A DNA stretch of 39,557 nucleotides from Acidobacteriota bacterium (GCA_902812415.1 CADDZJ010000029.1:1-39557); one strand, 5' to 3'. Shown: positions 17,505 to 34,079, counted from the first letter of the stretch. Numbers and translations are program-made. The notes: generated from the letters alone by a model not told the origin.

Positions 17505-17636
17505 AGAAGGTGTGAAAATATCGAATCTGTCATGCTGAACGCAGTGAAGCATCCCGGTATTGTGCGGAAAACAAAATGTGGGGATCCTTCGCTATCGCTC
17601 AGGATGACAACCGCCCCTAATTTTTTCACACCTTCT
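17505..17636 (+). repeat. Copy B of the 132-bp palindromic interspersed element
   Basis: The termini AGAAGGTGTGAAAATA (17505) and TTTTTTCACACCTTCT (ending 17636) are almost perfect inverted repeats. The core at 17528-17609 runs from TGTCATGCTGAACGCAGTGA to CGCTATCGCTCAGGATGACA and is itself a partial palindrome. The copy at 19942-20073 has the same 132-bp length; the copy at 1188-1317 is inverted. There is no coding capacity. Confidence 0.82.
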
Positions 17637-17802
17637 CACTGATCACTGTTGTTGGGATTCCTTGCAGGGCTTACTTTGAGCCGAAGACACCGAAGTGCTT
17701 CGCTTGCATTCAGTTTGCAAATAAATTGTCTCATTTGTCTCAGCGGTCTCCCTGGTCTCACATCAGAGGGCTAAAATAGCGAAGCGTGAAGCGGGTGAAC
17801 AG

Positions 17803-17861
17803 TTGGCTGAACCTCAATGGTCGCGCCCTGAATGGTCTGCTCTGCGACCGCGTTCAGCCAA
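17803..17861 (+). other. Long two-part hairpin upstream of the AAA+ operon
   Basis: The outer arm TTGGCTGAAC (17803-17812) pairs perfectly with GTTCAGCCAA (17852-17861). The inner arm GGTCGC (17819-17824) pairs with GCGACC (17844-17849), leaving a 19-base apical loop. It lies upstream of the proposed promoter at 17900-17929, so it is either a separate small RNA or terminator-like structure (no T-tract is seen) or a DNA-level site. Confidence 0.5.
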
Positions 17862-17899
17862 TGGCGAAAATTTTTATGGCAGCAACCAACATTTTTTAT

Positions 17900-17939
17900 T
17901 TGCATCCAATAAAGTGTAGTGGATAGAATAGCCACTACA
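17900..17939 (+). promoter_or_regulatory. Putative sigma70 promoter overlapped by an inverted-repeat operator
   Basis: TTGCAT (17900-17905) and TAGAAT (17924-17929) are separated by 18 bases and precede the gene at 18017. A perfect 8-bp inverted repeat, TGTAGTGG (17915-17922) and CCACTACA (17932-17939), brackets the -10 box, which falls in its 9-base centre. This is the geometry expected for a repressor site blocking RNA polymerase. The binding protein is unknown. Confidence 0.45.
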
Positions 17940-18016
17940 GTTGAGTTGTTTAGAGAGGGGCTGCGAACGAAGATCTGAGAAGGGCGTTTTCAGTTCGCGG
18001 AGGCAGCTTCATCAAG

Positions 18017-18460
18017 ATGGCGCGAGTCATGGCTTTTATACGCAAGCGAGGAAACGCCTATTATCTGGTTCATAACGTCCGAAAGGAAGGACGGGTACAA
18101 CAATTGCATCTGGCGTGCCTGGGGCGTCATCCGCATATTGATGAGGATGTGATTCGGGGAGTCGAAAAGAAGCACCCCTTTGTGAGAGTGGATTGGGACG
18201 GTTTGAGGGAAAGGGCCTCGCGCGAATTTGTGAGGCCGATTGAAAATGATTCCGATTATCTTCGCAATTTGATTTCGCAGGTTCGCAATTTTCATCTGGA
18301 TATTGCAGATCTTCAGTTGCCGATATTAGGGATGACGCGGGATCGCGAGTTGCAAATGCAATTGCTTGCCGAGTTGAAATTGCTGCGAGGAACCCTCGAC
18401 GTGAAATTAAACCCTTCTCGCAAAGAGAATTTGATGAATTTGCGTGGAAGGCTTTCGTGA
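18017..18460 (+). CDS. Conserved-looking hypothetical protein, partner of the AAA+ ATPase
   Basis: A 147-aa protein not recognised by family. The N-terminus (FIRKRGNAYYLVHNVRKEGR, residues about 7-26) looks like a small beta-rich module similar in style to the first strands of some transposase or SH3-like domains. The rest is largely alpha-helical and rich in Arg, Glu and Leu (DYLRNLISQVRNFHLDIADL; QMQLLAELKLLRGTLD). No catalytic or metal-binding motif and no signal peptide are present, so it is probably cytoplasmic. GGAGG lies 13 bases before the ATG. The stop at 18460 lies 10 bases before the ATG of the AAA+ gene, so the two are probably co-translated. It may be an adaptor or substrate-recognition subunit (inference only). 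Confidence 0.75.
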   Translation: MARVMAFIRKRGNAYYLVHNVRKEGRVQQLHLACLGRHPHIDEDVIRGVEKKHPFVRVDWDGLRERASREFVRPIENDSDYLRNLISQVRNFHLDIADLQLPILGMTRDRELQMQLLAELKLLRGTLDVKLNPSRKENLMNLRGRLS

Positions 18461-18470
18461 GGTCCAATCC

Positions 18471-19616
18471 ATGAATCCACGCCAGACAGTTCTCGATCCG
18501 ATGTTGCGAAGTCCCGAAGTGCAAGATTTCGAGAACGCATTGCAAAAGCGGGTTGTGGGGCAGGATCGCGCCATCCGCCAGCTTGCGCGCGTTTATCAGG
18601 TTTATCTGGCGGGTCTCGGCGCGCCGGGCCGCCCCATTGTCAATCTCCTGTTCCTGGGACCCACCGGCTCCGGCAAGACCCGTCTGGTCGAGGCGGTTGC
18701 GGAAGTGTTGTTTGGGACTGCCAGTGCAGTACTCAAGATTGACTGCGCGGAGTTTCAGCATAGCCACGAGATTGCCAAACTGATCGGCTCACCGCCCGGA
18801 TATCTGGGCCACCGCGAGACGCAGCCGCTCATCACCCAGGAGGCTCTGGAGGAGCACCATACCGACAAGCAGAAGCTCTCTCTGGTCCTTTTTGACGAGA
18901 TCGAGAAGGCGAGCGACGCTTTGTGGCAGCTCCTTCTGGGAATCCTCGACAAGGCCACGCTGACTCTCGGAGACAATCGCCACGTTGACTTTTCGCGTTC
19001 GATGATCTTCATGACCTCGAATCTGGGTTCGCAGGAGATGGTGAAACTGATGACACGCGGGCTGGGTTTTTCTGCCGGAGTTCACGATGAAGATCCCGAG
19101 TTGGATCAGAAAATTTACCGCACCGCGAGCGATGCAGCGCGACGAAAATTCTCGCCGGAATTCATGAACCGCATCGACAAGGTCATCGTCTTCAGAACGC
19201 TGCAATTGGAGCACCTGAAGAAGATCCTGGACATCGAACTGGAGCGCGTACAGGAACGGGTGATGTCCTCGACCGGCGAACGGAAGTTTGTGTTCCAGTG
19301 CACGGAAAGAGCGCGCGAATTTCTGCTGCGGGAAGGCGTGGATACCCAGTTTGGCGCGCGCCATTTGAAGCGCGCGATCGAGCGTTACCTGGTCTTTCCG
19401 CTCTCGAACTTAGTCGCCACCAGCCAGATTGCCCTGGGGGACTTTATCACCGTGGATTATGAGCCTGAAATTAACCGGCTCACGTTTTTGAAACAAGAGC
19501 AGGGCGCTTTGATCGATGCCCCTGAGGAGCCTGATCGGGAGGCGGCTTTAGCGCCCGTTTCTTGCGAGCGGGTGGCATCGTCTCTCGCGCTGGTGCATCG
19601 AGCGACGCGAGAATAG
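18471..19616 (+). CDS. Single-ring Clp/HSP100-type AAA+ ATPase
   Basis: A 381-aa protein with one AAA-2 module and the small Clp C-terminal domain, similar to the second ring of ClpB/ClpA. It has Walker A GPTGSGKT (63-70), the pore-loop segment GSPPGYLGH (106-114), Walker B LVLFDEIEKA (138-147), sensor 1 MTSN (181-184), the FSPEFMNRID box with the arginine finger, and sensor 2 GARHLKRAIER. There is no Clp N-domain, no first ring and no zinc domain, so it is neither a standard ClpB nor ClpX. The aromatic pore loop suggests it can thread substrate proteins. No IGF/LGF-type ClpP-docking loop was identified. ATG 18471 is preferred (GAGG 9 bases upstream) over GTG 18444, which would overlap the preceding gene. 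Its client is unknown. Confidence 0.88.
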   Translation: MNPRQTVLDPMLRSPEVQDFENALQKRVVGQDRAIRQLARVYQVYLAGLGAPGRPIVNLLFLGPTGSGKTRLVEAVAEVLFGTASAVLKIDCAEFQHSHEIAKLIGSPPGYLGHRETQPLITQEALEEHHTDKQKLSLVLFDEIEKASDALWQLLLGILDKATLTLGDNRHVDFSRSMIFMTSNLGSQEMVKLMTRGLGFSAGVHDEDPELDQKIYRTASDAARRKFSPEFMNRIDKVIVFRTLQLEHLKKILDIELERVQERVMSSTGERKFVFQCTERAREFLLREGVDTQFGARHLKRAIERYLVFPLSNLVATSQIALGDFITVDYEPEINRLTFLKQEQGALIDAPEEPDREAALAPVSCERVASSLALVHRATRE

Positions 19617-19637
19617 ACCATTCCTTCTGGATGGGGG

Positions 19638-19925
19638 TTACTGCCGGAAGAGAGCGTTAAACTTCTTTTTGATATCCTCGCGGCTTGAAGGAGATGCGGC
19701 TGAGGACAGGGTCGCGGGCTGAAAATAGTCGCAGTAATTAGCGGCTTCTTTGTTGCGAACCCATTCAGCTTGGGTCTCTGCGCATTGCTGGTGTTTTGAG
19801 GGGTCGTAAAACCGGCAGTTGCGGCAGGAATGAAGGTCAGCGCCGCAGCGGAGGCATTCATCGCGGCTGCTGACCCTTTGTCCAGCAGAGAGATCGATCG
19901 ATTCGCCGCACTTCCAGCATTTCAT
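19638..19925 (-). CDS. Small cysteine-rich (zinc-ribbon-like) protein
   Basis: 95 aa. The cysteine pattern is CWKCG (C3, C6), CLRCG (C24, C27) and CRNC (C34, C37), then C47 and C65 in QQCAETQ and NYCDYF. This suggests one or two zinc sites, with YDPSKHQQC between them. The C-terminal 30 residues are Ser-rich, then basic (REDIKKKFNALFRQ). It lies downstream of rpoC on the same strand and could be the last gene of that transcript. The Shine-Dalgarno is weak. Copy C of the 132-bp element sits 16 bases upstream of the start. Function is unknown; it resembles conserved small zinc-ribbon hypotheticals. Confidence 0.75.
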   Translation of the reverse strand: MKCWKCGESIDLSAGQRVSSRDECLRCGADLHSCRNCRFYDPSKHQQCAETQAEWVRNKEAANYCDYFQPATLSSAASPSSREDIKKKFNALFRQ

Positions 19926-19941
19926 GACCTTGGATTCCAGC

Positions 19942-20073
19942 AGAAGGGCATGAAAATCTCAAAGCTGTCATGCTGAACGCAGTGAGGCATCCCCGTATTT
20001 AATGAAATGGAAATACCGCGATCCTTCGCTGTCGCTCAGGATGACAGTTATCCCTGATTTATTCACGCCTTCT
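19942..20073 (+). repeat. Copy C of the 132-bp palindromic interspersed element
   Basis: The termini AGAAGGGCATGAAAAT (19942) and ATTTATTCACGCCTTCT (ending 20073) are inverted repeats. The core at 19966-20046 runs from TGTCATGCTGAACGCAGTGA to CTGTCGCTCAGGATGACA. Its length is identical to copy B. It occupies the gap between rpoC and the small zinc-ribbon gene. Confidence 0.82.
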
Positions 20074-20106
20074 CAGCGGTCGCAATCTATCCCCGGCAAG
20101 GGGGCG

Positions 20107-24309
<4,203 letters not shown>

Positions 24310-24379
24310 TTTGCGCCTCCTTAAAGACGAGTAAAAAACTCAGGAATTCAAAGCGCCAGGCTCTAACGCCCTGCGCTCG

Positions 24380-24397
24380 CCGCCCCCGGAGGGGCGG
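24380..24397 (-). other. GC-rich intercistronic hairpin between rpoB and rpoC
   Basis: CCGCCCC (24380-24386) and GGGGCGG (24391-24397) form a perfect 7-bp stem with a 4-base loop, just after the rpoB stop. There is no T-run, so it is more likely an mRNA stability or processing element than a terminator. Confidence 0.5.
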
Positions 24398-24405
24398 GGA
24401 TTAGG

Positions 24406-29067
<4,662 letters not shown>

Positions 29068-29424
29068 CCCTTTGACTCCTTGCTTGAAATGGGTTTAAAC
29101 GAACTGTGTAATGATGCAATACGCCTCTAAGGGCTAAGATGCTGAGTTCAGAGATGAGGATGTCGGGGTCTGTCGCAGGTACTCGTAACATCTCAGGATC
29201 GGTGCTTTCCCACCCGGAGAGTTGCTCCCGCTGCGTCAGGCGTGGACCGCATGCGGTATCTTGTTCCACCGATGTTCGCAAAACCGGGCGCTGTCGGATA
29301 GAGCGGTGGAGCGCTTCAGCCACCGGCCTCTCGACGCTTGCCTGGCGCCGCTTGAACTGAGCATGGTCGTTCTGTGTTGCGAACTTCAGTCACCCAGCGC
29401 GGCGTTCATCTGCAGAAACGGGCG
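29068..29424 (-). other. 357-base rplL-rpoB intercistronic region
   Basis: No convincing protein gene is present; the short open frame that overlaps the rpoB start lacks motifs. In E. coli this gap holds an attenuating terminator and an RNase III site that set the L7/L12 to RpoB ratio. A similar role is plausible here, but I found no clean terminator hairpin with a T-run. Confidence 0.45.
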
Positions 29425-29820
29425 CTACTTCACTTCCACCGTTGCGCCCGCCTCCGTAAGCTTCTTTTTGATGGACTCGGCCTCTTCCTTGTTGACGCCT
29501 TCTTTAATGGGTTTGGGCGCGCTGTCCACCAGGTCCTTGGCCTCTTTCAACCCGAGGTTCGTGACCTCACGGACTGCCTTGATGACATTGATCTTGTTGG
29601 ATCCGACCGCTGTAAGGACTACGCTGAATTCGGTCTTTTCTTCAGCCGGCGCTGCGTCTGCGGCCCCGCCCGCCGCACCCGCTCCGGCAGCCACAACCAC
29701 CGGGGCGGCCGCCGCGGCGCTCACTCCGAGCGTCTCTTCCAGCTTCTTCACCAGTTCGGCCGCCTCCAGAAGATTGAGCCCTTTAATTTCCTCAACCAGC
29801 TTTTCAACTCGCTCTGACAT
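29425..29820 (-). CDS. rplL: 50S ribosomal protein L7/L12
   Basis: 131 aa. The N-terminal dimerisation domain ([20 protein letters not shown]) is followed by an Ala/Gly-rich hinge ([20 protein letters not shown]). The C-terminal factor-binding domain contains [20 protein letters not shown] and [20 protein letters not shown]. The protein forms the ribosomal stalk that recruits translation GTPases. GGAGG lies about 12 bases upstream of the ATG. It follows rplJ by 77 bases. Confidence 0.98.
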   Translation of the reverse strand: MSERVEKLVEEIKGLNLLEAAELVKKLEETLGVSAAAAAPVVVAAGAGAAGGAADAAPAEEKTEFSVVLTAVGSNKINVIKAVREVTNLGLKEAKDLVDSAPKPIKEGVNKEEAESIKKKLTEAGATVEVK

Positions 29821-29897
29821 AACGTCGGTTTTTCCTCCTCAGATTTCTGGCCAGTTCTTTATAAAAGACGCTCGGGAATCCGGCGCCCTCATCGGCT

Positions 29898-30434
29898 TTA
29901 AGCGCTGGCCGCTTCTCGAAACTTTTTCTCCTTAACACCCTGCTGAATCACCGCCGCCAGATTGCGCGCCACCGCGGAAAGCGCAGTCGCGACGCGCTGC
30001 GCAGGAGAATTAATCAAGAACAGGACCTTGGCGAACAGTTCCTCGCGTGACGGAAGCGTGGCGATGGCGTTCAGTTCCTGCAGGCCAATGACTCGCCCTT
30101 CGACCACCCCCGCTTTAAACACGAGCACGGCGTTCTCTTTCGCGTATTCAGTGATCGCTTTCGCAAGCGCTACCGGATCGGTCGAGGTATAGGCCAGGGA
30201 AGTGGTTCCATGCAGGTTGGCGGCTACCACCTCAGCCGGCGTGCCCTTGGCCGCCCGCTCGATGATGGTGTTTTTCACCACCCGATACTTGCCGCCGGCC
30301 CCCTCCAACTTGCGGCGAAGCTCATAATCCTGGCTCACAGTGATTCCTTCAAACTTAGAGAGAATCACCGAGCGAGCCTCCGATAATTCCTTGCGAAGCT
30401 CTTCCGCTTTCTGCTGCTTATCTTCTTTCTTCAT
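29898..30434 (-). CDS. rplJ: 50S ribosomal protein L10
   Basis: 178 aa, usual length. The N-terminal rRNA/L11-binding part includes ARSVILSKFEGITVSQDYELRRKL and YRVVKNTIIERA. The C-terminal helices (AQRVATALSAVARNLAAVI) would carry the L7/L12 dimers of the stalk. GAGGAT precedes the ATG at 30434. The gap from rplA is only 29 bases, so a long L10 autoregulatory leader directly before this gene is unlikely. Confidence 0.97.
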   Translation of the reverse strand: MKKEDKQQKAEELRKELSEARSVILSKFEGITVSQDYELRRKLEGAGGKYRVVKNTIIERAAKGTPAEVVAANLHGTTSLAYTSTDPVALAKAITEYAKENAVLVFKAGVVEGRVIGLQELNAIATLPSREELFAKVLFLINSPAQRVATALSAVARNLAAVIQQGVKEKKFREAASA

Positions 30435-30463
30435 GAAAAATATCCTCGAAATCGTTCCGCTGA

Positions 30464-31150
30464 TCAGGCTGCTTCCACCGAAGCGGTGTCAATGGGAACG
30501 CCGGGTCCCATCGTCGATGAGATGACAATGCTCTTAATGTACCGCCCCTTGGCGGTGGCGGGCTTGGCCTTGATCACGCTTGAAATCAGCGCGTGGGCGT
30601 TCTCTGCCAGCTTTTCCTGGCCAAAAGACACCTTGCCGACCGGGCAATGAATGATGCCTGCCTTATCCACGCGGAATTCCACCTTGCCGGCTTTGACTTC
30701 CCTCACCGCCTTCGCAACATCCATCGTGACGGTGCCGGTTTTTGGATTGGGCATCAGGCCGCGCGGTCCCAGGATTTTGCCCAGGCGTCCGACGGATTTC
30801 ATCATGTCAGGCGTGGCAATGACCGCGTCGAACTCCATCCAACCACCCTGAATTTTCTGAACCACATCCTCGCCGCCCGCTTCGTCCGCGCCAGCCTCGC
30901 GCCCTTCGCGCACCTGATCGCCAGAGGCGATCACGACGACGCGCACGCTCTTCCCTAACCCGTGCGGCAGCACGACCGTCCCGCGCACCATCTGGTCAGC
31001 GTGCTTCGGGTCTACGCCCAGGCGCATGGCCACTTCAACCGTCTCGTCAAATTTGGCAAACGCCGCCTTCTTGATCAGCGGCATGGCCTCCTCCAGCGTA
31101 TACGCCGGCTTGTCAATTAATTTTGCAGCTTGATCGTATTTCTTGCCCAA
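30464..31150 (-). CDS. rplA: 50S ribosomal protein L1
   Basis: 228 aa from a TTG start at 31150 (then [20 protein letters not shown]), matching the usual N-terminus of L1 and preceded by AGGGGG at 9 bases. An in-frame ATG 24 codons earlier (31222) has no Shine-Dalgarno and would add a non-homologous leader. Signature regions [16 protein letters not shown] and [17 protein letters not shown] are present. The protein binds 23S rRNA at the L1 stalk and, in relatives, represses its own operon mRNA. Confidence 0.95.
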   Translation of the reverse strand: MGKKYDQAAKLIDKPAYTLEEAMPLIKKAAFAKFDETVEVAMRLGVDPKHADQMVRGTVVLPHGLGKSVRVVVIASGDQVREGREAGADEAGGEDVVQKIQGGWMEFDAVIATPDMMKSVGRLGKILGPRGLMPNPKTGTVTMDVAKAVREVKAGKVEFRVDKAGIIHCPVGKVSFGQEKLAENAHALISSVIKAKPATAKGRYIKSIVISSTMGPGVPIDTASVEAA

Positions 31151-31249
31151 AGCGTCAATCCCCCTGGTTGGGAAATTCAAAAACGGAACCGGAATCCAAA
31201 TTGAGGATTCCGCAAATTCCATCTGGAGATTCTGACTTCTACACTCGCG

Positions 31250-31681
31250 CTAAGCGGTCACTTCAATCCCCATGCTGCGGGCCGTTCCGCGAACCGTGGC
31301 AATGGCGGCTGCCAAATCGCGTGTATTCAAGTCCTGAAGCTTGGTTTTGGCAATCTCTTCCACCTGCTTCTCCGTGACCTTCCCCACTTTATTTTTGTTC
31401 GGCTCACCGGAACCCTTGGCAATTCCTGCGGCGCGCTTGAGCAGCACCGAAGCGGGCGGAGTTTTGGTTACAAAAGTAAAAGTGCGGTCCTGATAAACCG
31501 TGATCACAACCGGGATGATAAGACCTTCCTGATCTTTTCCCGAGGTTTTGGCGTTGAAGGCCTTGCAGAACTCCATAATATTCACGCCGTGCTGCCCCAA
31601 TGCCGGACCGACCGGAGGCGCCGGGGTCGCTTTGCCCGCCGGAATTTGAAGTTTGGCTATTGCCGCAACTTTTTTCGCCAT
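31250..31681 (-). CDS. rplK: 50S ribosomal protein L11
   Basis: 143 aa. The N-terminal proline-rich domain [18 protein letters not shown] contacts factors. The C-terminal rRNA-binding domain includes [18 protein letters not shown] and the final [13 protein letters not shown] signature. AAGGAAA precedes the ATG. It follows nusG and precedes rplA in the standard order; it is a component of the GTPase centre. Confidence 0.98.
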   Translation of the reverse strand: MAKKVAAIAKLQIPAGKATPAPPVGPALGQHGVNIMEFCKAFNAKTSGKDQEGLIIPVVITVYQDRTFTFVTKTPPASVLLKRAAGIAKGSGEPNKNKVGKVTEKQVEEIAKTKLQDLNTRDLAAAIATVRGTARSMGIEVTA

Positions 31682-31765
31682 ATCGTTTCCTTAGCTAGCC
31701 CTGATAATTTAAGTTCTGCTCGCGTTCCAGGATGACACGATCAATCTGTCACCACGGCCATCGGC

Positions 31766-32299
31766 TTAGGAGCTCTTCTCAACCTGGTAAAAATCCAGCT
31801 CAACCGGCGTCGATCGCCCGAAGATCGTAACCATCACCCGCAAAGTCGATCGGTCGTCATTGACCTCATCCACCAGCCCGGTGAAATCCTTGAAAGGACC
31901 CTCATTGATTTTGACGGTTTCGCCTTTCTCGAACTTCAGCTTCGGCTTGGGATGCTCGGCTGCAACCTCAACCCGATGGACAATGCGATCGACTTCTTCG
32001 CGCGTCAGGGGGCTGGGCATCTGGCCCGATCCGACAAAGCCGGTCACCCGGGGGGTGGAGCGGACGAGATGCCAGGTTTCGTTATCCATGTCCATTTCCA
32101 CCAACACATAGCCGGGATAGAACAACTTGGGCGCCACCACCTTCTTCCCCTGGCGCATTTCCACCACGTCTTCGCTGGGGACCAGCACCTCTCCAATTCG
32201 TTCACCAAGACCTGCCGCCTCGACACGGCTGCGGAGCGTCTCCGCGACTTTTTTTTCAAATCCGGAGTAGGTGTGAATGATGTACCAGTTTTTCGACAT
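31766..32299 (-). CDS. nusG: Transcription termination/antitermination protein NusG
   Basis: 177 aa from the ATG at 32299 ([20 protein letters not shown]). A TTG five codons earlier has no better ribosome site. The NGN domain (residues about 4-115) includes [31 protein letters not shown]. The KOW domain (about 125-175) includes [20 protein letters not shown]. It binds the RNA polymerase clamp and couples to Rho or ribosomal S10 in model species. No extra insertion domain is present. It lies 63 bases after secE. Confidence 0.97.
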   Translation of the reverse strand: MSKNWYIIHTYSGFEKKVAETLRSRVEAAGLGERIGEVLVPSEDVVEMRQGKKVVAPKLFYPGYVLVEMDMDNETWHLVRSTPRVTGFVGSGQMPSPLTREEVDRIVHRVEVAAEHPKPKLKFEKGETVKINEGPFKDFTGLVDEVNDDRSTLRVMVTIFGRSTPVELDFYQVEKSS

Positions 32300-32362
32300 G
32301 AGTGAAGTTTTCAATCGGAACCCGAGCCGGAGAGCGTTGCAGTACCAGCCTGTTTCAAATGC

Positions 32363-32599
32363 TTAAGCAGCGCGGTGCGTGAGATAGCTCAACATGTGTA
32401 TGACCAAGCGCGAGAAGCACGCATCACAAACCCAGAAAAAAGCGGCGAATGCGAAGGTGCAAGCCAGAACCATCACCGTCGTCCCATAAACTTCCTGCTT
32501 GCCGGGCCACGTGACGCGCTTCATCTCGATCTTGACTTCCTGGTAGTAATCCCGGAGTCTCTGCCACGTTCCTCTTTGGATGGTGATTTCGTCTGCCAT
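32363..32599 (-). CDS. secE: Protein translocase subunit SecE
   Basis: 78 aa, the short single-membrane-helix form. The amphipathic region YYQEVKIEMKRVTWPGKQEV is the SecE signature. It is followed by one transmembrane segment (about residues 39-65, TTVMVLACTFAFAAFFWVCD). It holds SecY together in the translocon. The Shine-Dalgarno is weak. It is placed between tRNA-Trp and nusG, as in many bacteria. Confidence 0.96.
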   Translation of the reverse strand: MADEITIQRGTWQRLRDYYQEVKIEMKRVTWPGKQEVYGTTVMVLACTFAFAAFFWVCDACFSRLVIHMLSYLTHRAA

Positions 32600-32666
32600 G
32601 TCTGGTTTTTATCGCCCCGCCTGTCGTGAGAGTTAGCGCTGCTTTTTACCGTGTCTCAACTGATGG

Positions 32667-32739
32667 CAGGGGCGGAGGGATTCGAACCCCCACGACCGGT
32701 TTTGGAGACCGGCAGTCTAGCCGTTAAACTTACGCCCCT
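32667..32739 (-). tRNA. tRNA-Trp (CCA anticodon)
   Basis: The acceptor stem AGGGGCG/CGCCCCT, the anticodon stem CCGGT/ACCGG with loop CTCCAAA (anticodon CCA), and the T-loop TTCGAAT are all present. The 3' CCA is not encoded, unlike in the four upstream tRNAs. It lies between rpmG and secE, inside the operon. Confidence 0.95.
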
Positions 32740-32779
32740 ACTGACCTGACCGCACCCCTCAGTGTTCAGTGTCCCCAAA

Positions 32780-32929
32780 TTATTTCACTTCTTTATGCGA
32801 AGTGTGATGCCGGCAGGCAGGGCAAAACTTCTTGAGTTCCAGCCGGTCTTGGTTTTTCTTCTTATTTTTTGTCGTCGTATAATTACGATTCTTGCATTCA
32901 GAGCATTGTAGCGTGATGATTTCGCGCAT
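32780..32929 (-). CDS. rpmG: 50S ribosomal protein L33
   Basis: A 49-aa protein reading [20 protein letters not shown] at the start and ending [15 protein letters not shown]. Two CxxC pairs (CSEC and CPAC) form the zinc site of the C+ form of L33. The length is standard. It sits 40 bases upstream of tRNA-Trp in the same direction and about 350 bases after tRNA-Thr(GGU), in the position where tuf is found in E. coli. Confidence 0.95.
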   Translation of the reverse strand: MREIITLQCSECKNRNYTTTKNKKKNQDRLELKKFCPACRHHTSHKEVK

Positions 32930-33087
32930 ACACGTAAAAACGCCTCACCTGATGGGCGATGAATTCCTCAGATTTGAAAAGTTCCCTAGGAAAAAGAATG
33001 TTTTGCTGGGCGCCACCCCGTTCTTGTAAGCTCTAAGACCGCCCCTCACCGTGAAAGATTCGTTCTGTACTTTAAGCCGCTTAATGA

Positions 33088-33115
33088 ATTATAACAGGAT
33101 TTTTCAAAAAGTGAA
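33088..33115 (-). promoter_or_regulatory. Putative promoter of the rpmG-tRNA-Trp-secE-nusG operon
   Basis: Read on the minus strand: TTCACT (33110-33115), 16 bases, then TATAAT (33088-33093) with an extended TG upstream (TGTTATAAT). It would give a leader of roughly 150 bases before rpmG. The surrounding region 32930-33280 is AT-rich and contains no other recognised feature. Confidence 0.6.
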
Positions 33116-33280
33116 GCACTCTTTATGCCAAAGTTGAAAAGAATTTATCGTCTCGATTTGTAGTTTCACAAACCACAGATAATAAATGATTTATTTGCAG
33201 ATAAACACTTTGCGCGTTAAGTGTCACGTGTGCAAATATCTTCGCCTGCCTGGCATCGGCCAATCATTTTTTTGAATCGC

Positions 33281-33356
<76 letters not shown>

Positions 33357-33448
33357 CCCTCGAAAGCAGTGAAGAGTGACGAGTAACGAGTAAACAGCAA
33401 ACACCTATTTGGGACCCTGCTCGTCACTTATCACTATCCACTGCTGCT

Positions 33449-33523
33449 TGGAGCGGGAGACGGGAATCGAACCCGCGACCAACAGCTTGGAAGGCTGTGA
33501 CTCTACCACTGAGTTACTCCCGC
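33449..33523 (-). tRNA. tRNA-Gly (UCC anticodon)
   Basis: The acceptor GCGGGAG/CTCCCGC, the anticodon stem ACAGC/GCTGT with loop CTTCCAA (anticodon TCC), and the T-loop TTCGATT are present. The 3' CCA is encoded. It corresponds in order to glyT of E. coli. Confidence 0.96.
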
Positions 33524-33607
33524 CCTACTGTGCACAGAGACAAGAGACAAGAGGCGAGCGTCCATCGCGCCTTCTTTCTCATCCCTTGCATCTCAACTCT
33601 GTCTTTC

Positions 33608-33696
33608 TGGTGGACAGGGGAGGATTCGAACCTCCGTAGACCACATGGGCCGGCAGATTTACAGTCTGCTGCTTTTGACCGCTCAGCCACCTGTCC
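33608..33696 (-). tRNA. tRNA-Tyr (GUA anticodon)
   Basis: An 89-base class II tRNA with acceptor GGACAGG/CCTGTCC, an anticodon loop containing CTGTAAA (anticodon GTA), and a long variable arm GCCCATGTGGT. The T-loop is TTCGAAT and the CCA is encoded. It corresponds in order to tyrU. Confidence 0.96.
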
Positions 33697-33804
33697 AAAA
33701 TACTGAGGCAATGAGGCAAGAGACCGCAGGCAGTTGAACCGGCGGCGGTGAGGGTTGAGAACTGATTGTTGGTCTCTTGTCTCTCGTCTCGATATCTATA
33801 CTGA

Positions 33805-33880
33805 TGGAGCTGGCGAAGGGATTCGAACCCCTGACCCTCTGATTACAAATCAGATGCTCTACCAACTGAGCTACGCCAGC
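33805..33880 (-). tRNA. tRNA-Thr (UGU anticodon)
   Basis: The acceptor GCTGGCG/CGCCAGC, the anticodon stem TCTGA/TCAGA with loop TTTGTAA (anticodon TGT), and the T-loop TTCGAAT are present. The CCA is encoded. It is first in the tRNA cluster and corresponds to thrU. Confidence 0.96.
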
Positions 33881-33893
33881 GCCAAAATTCTCC

Positions 33894-33923
33894 ATCATAC
33901 GGTTTTCAGACTTAGAAAAGCAA
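33894..33923 (-). promoter_or_regulatory. Putative promoter of the tRNA cluster
   Basis: On the minus strand: TTGCTT (33918-33923), 18 bases, then TATGAT (33894-33899), ending 13 bases before the first tRNA-Thr. The expected start point would leave a short 5' leader for RNase P. Confidence 0.5.
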
Positions 33924-34079
33924 GAACCTGTGTGGCGCCATCCTCGAAGCGACTCAGTTAGATGCAAAAGTTAGCCTCAAGATACGCTTCTCAAGCCAAG
34001 TTTTGACCTACTAAAGTTAGGCTCACCCTCACACTGATTCTTTTATCATACCGCAATCGGCTTTTAGATGGAGTCGCTT

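Larger units (their letters stand above)
33357..33804. repeat. Inverted repeats in the spacers of the tRNA cluster
   Basis: Spacer 33357-33448 contains CAGTGAAGAGTGACGAGTAA near one end and CTCGTCACTTATCACTATCC followed by ACTG near the other, an imperfect inverted repeat. Spacer 33697-33804 contains GAGGCAAGAGACC and GGTCTCTTGTCTCTCGTCTC. The spacer 33524-33607 has a weaker version. These could fold between the tRNAs in the primary transcript. The interval also contains the tRNA-Gly and tRNA-Tyr genes, listed separately. Confidence 0.5.

Noticed and set aside
20047-20106. Rho-independent terminator after rpoC
   Set aside because: CCCCCTTGCCGGGG could pair weakly, but the stem is short and no T-run follows on the transcribed strand.
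30435-30463. An L10-type ribosomal leader before rplJ
   Set aside because: The rplA-rplJ gap is only 29 bases, too short for the known leader fold.
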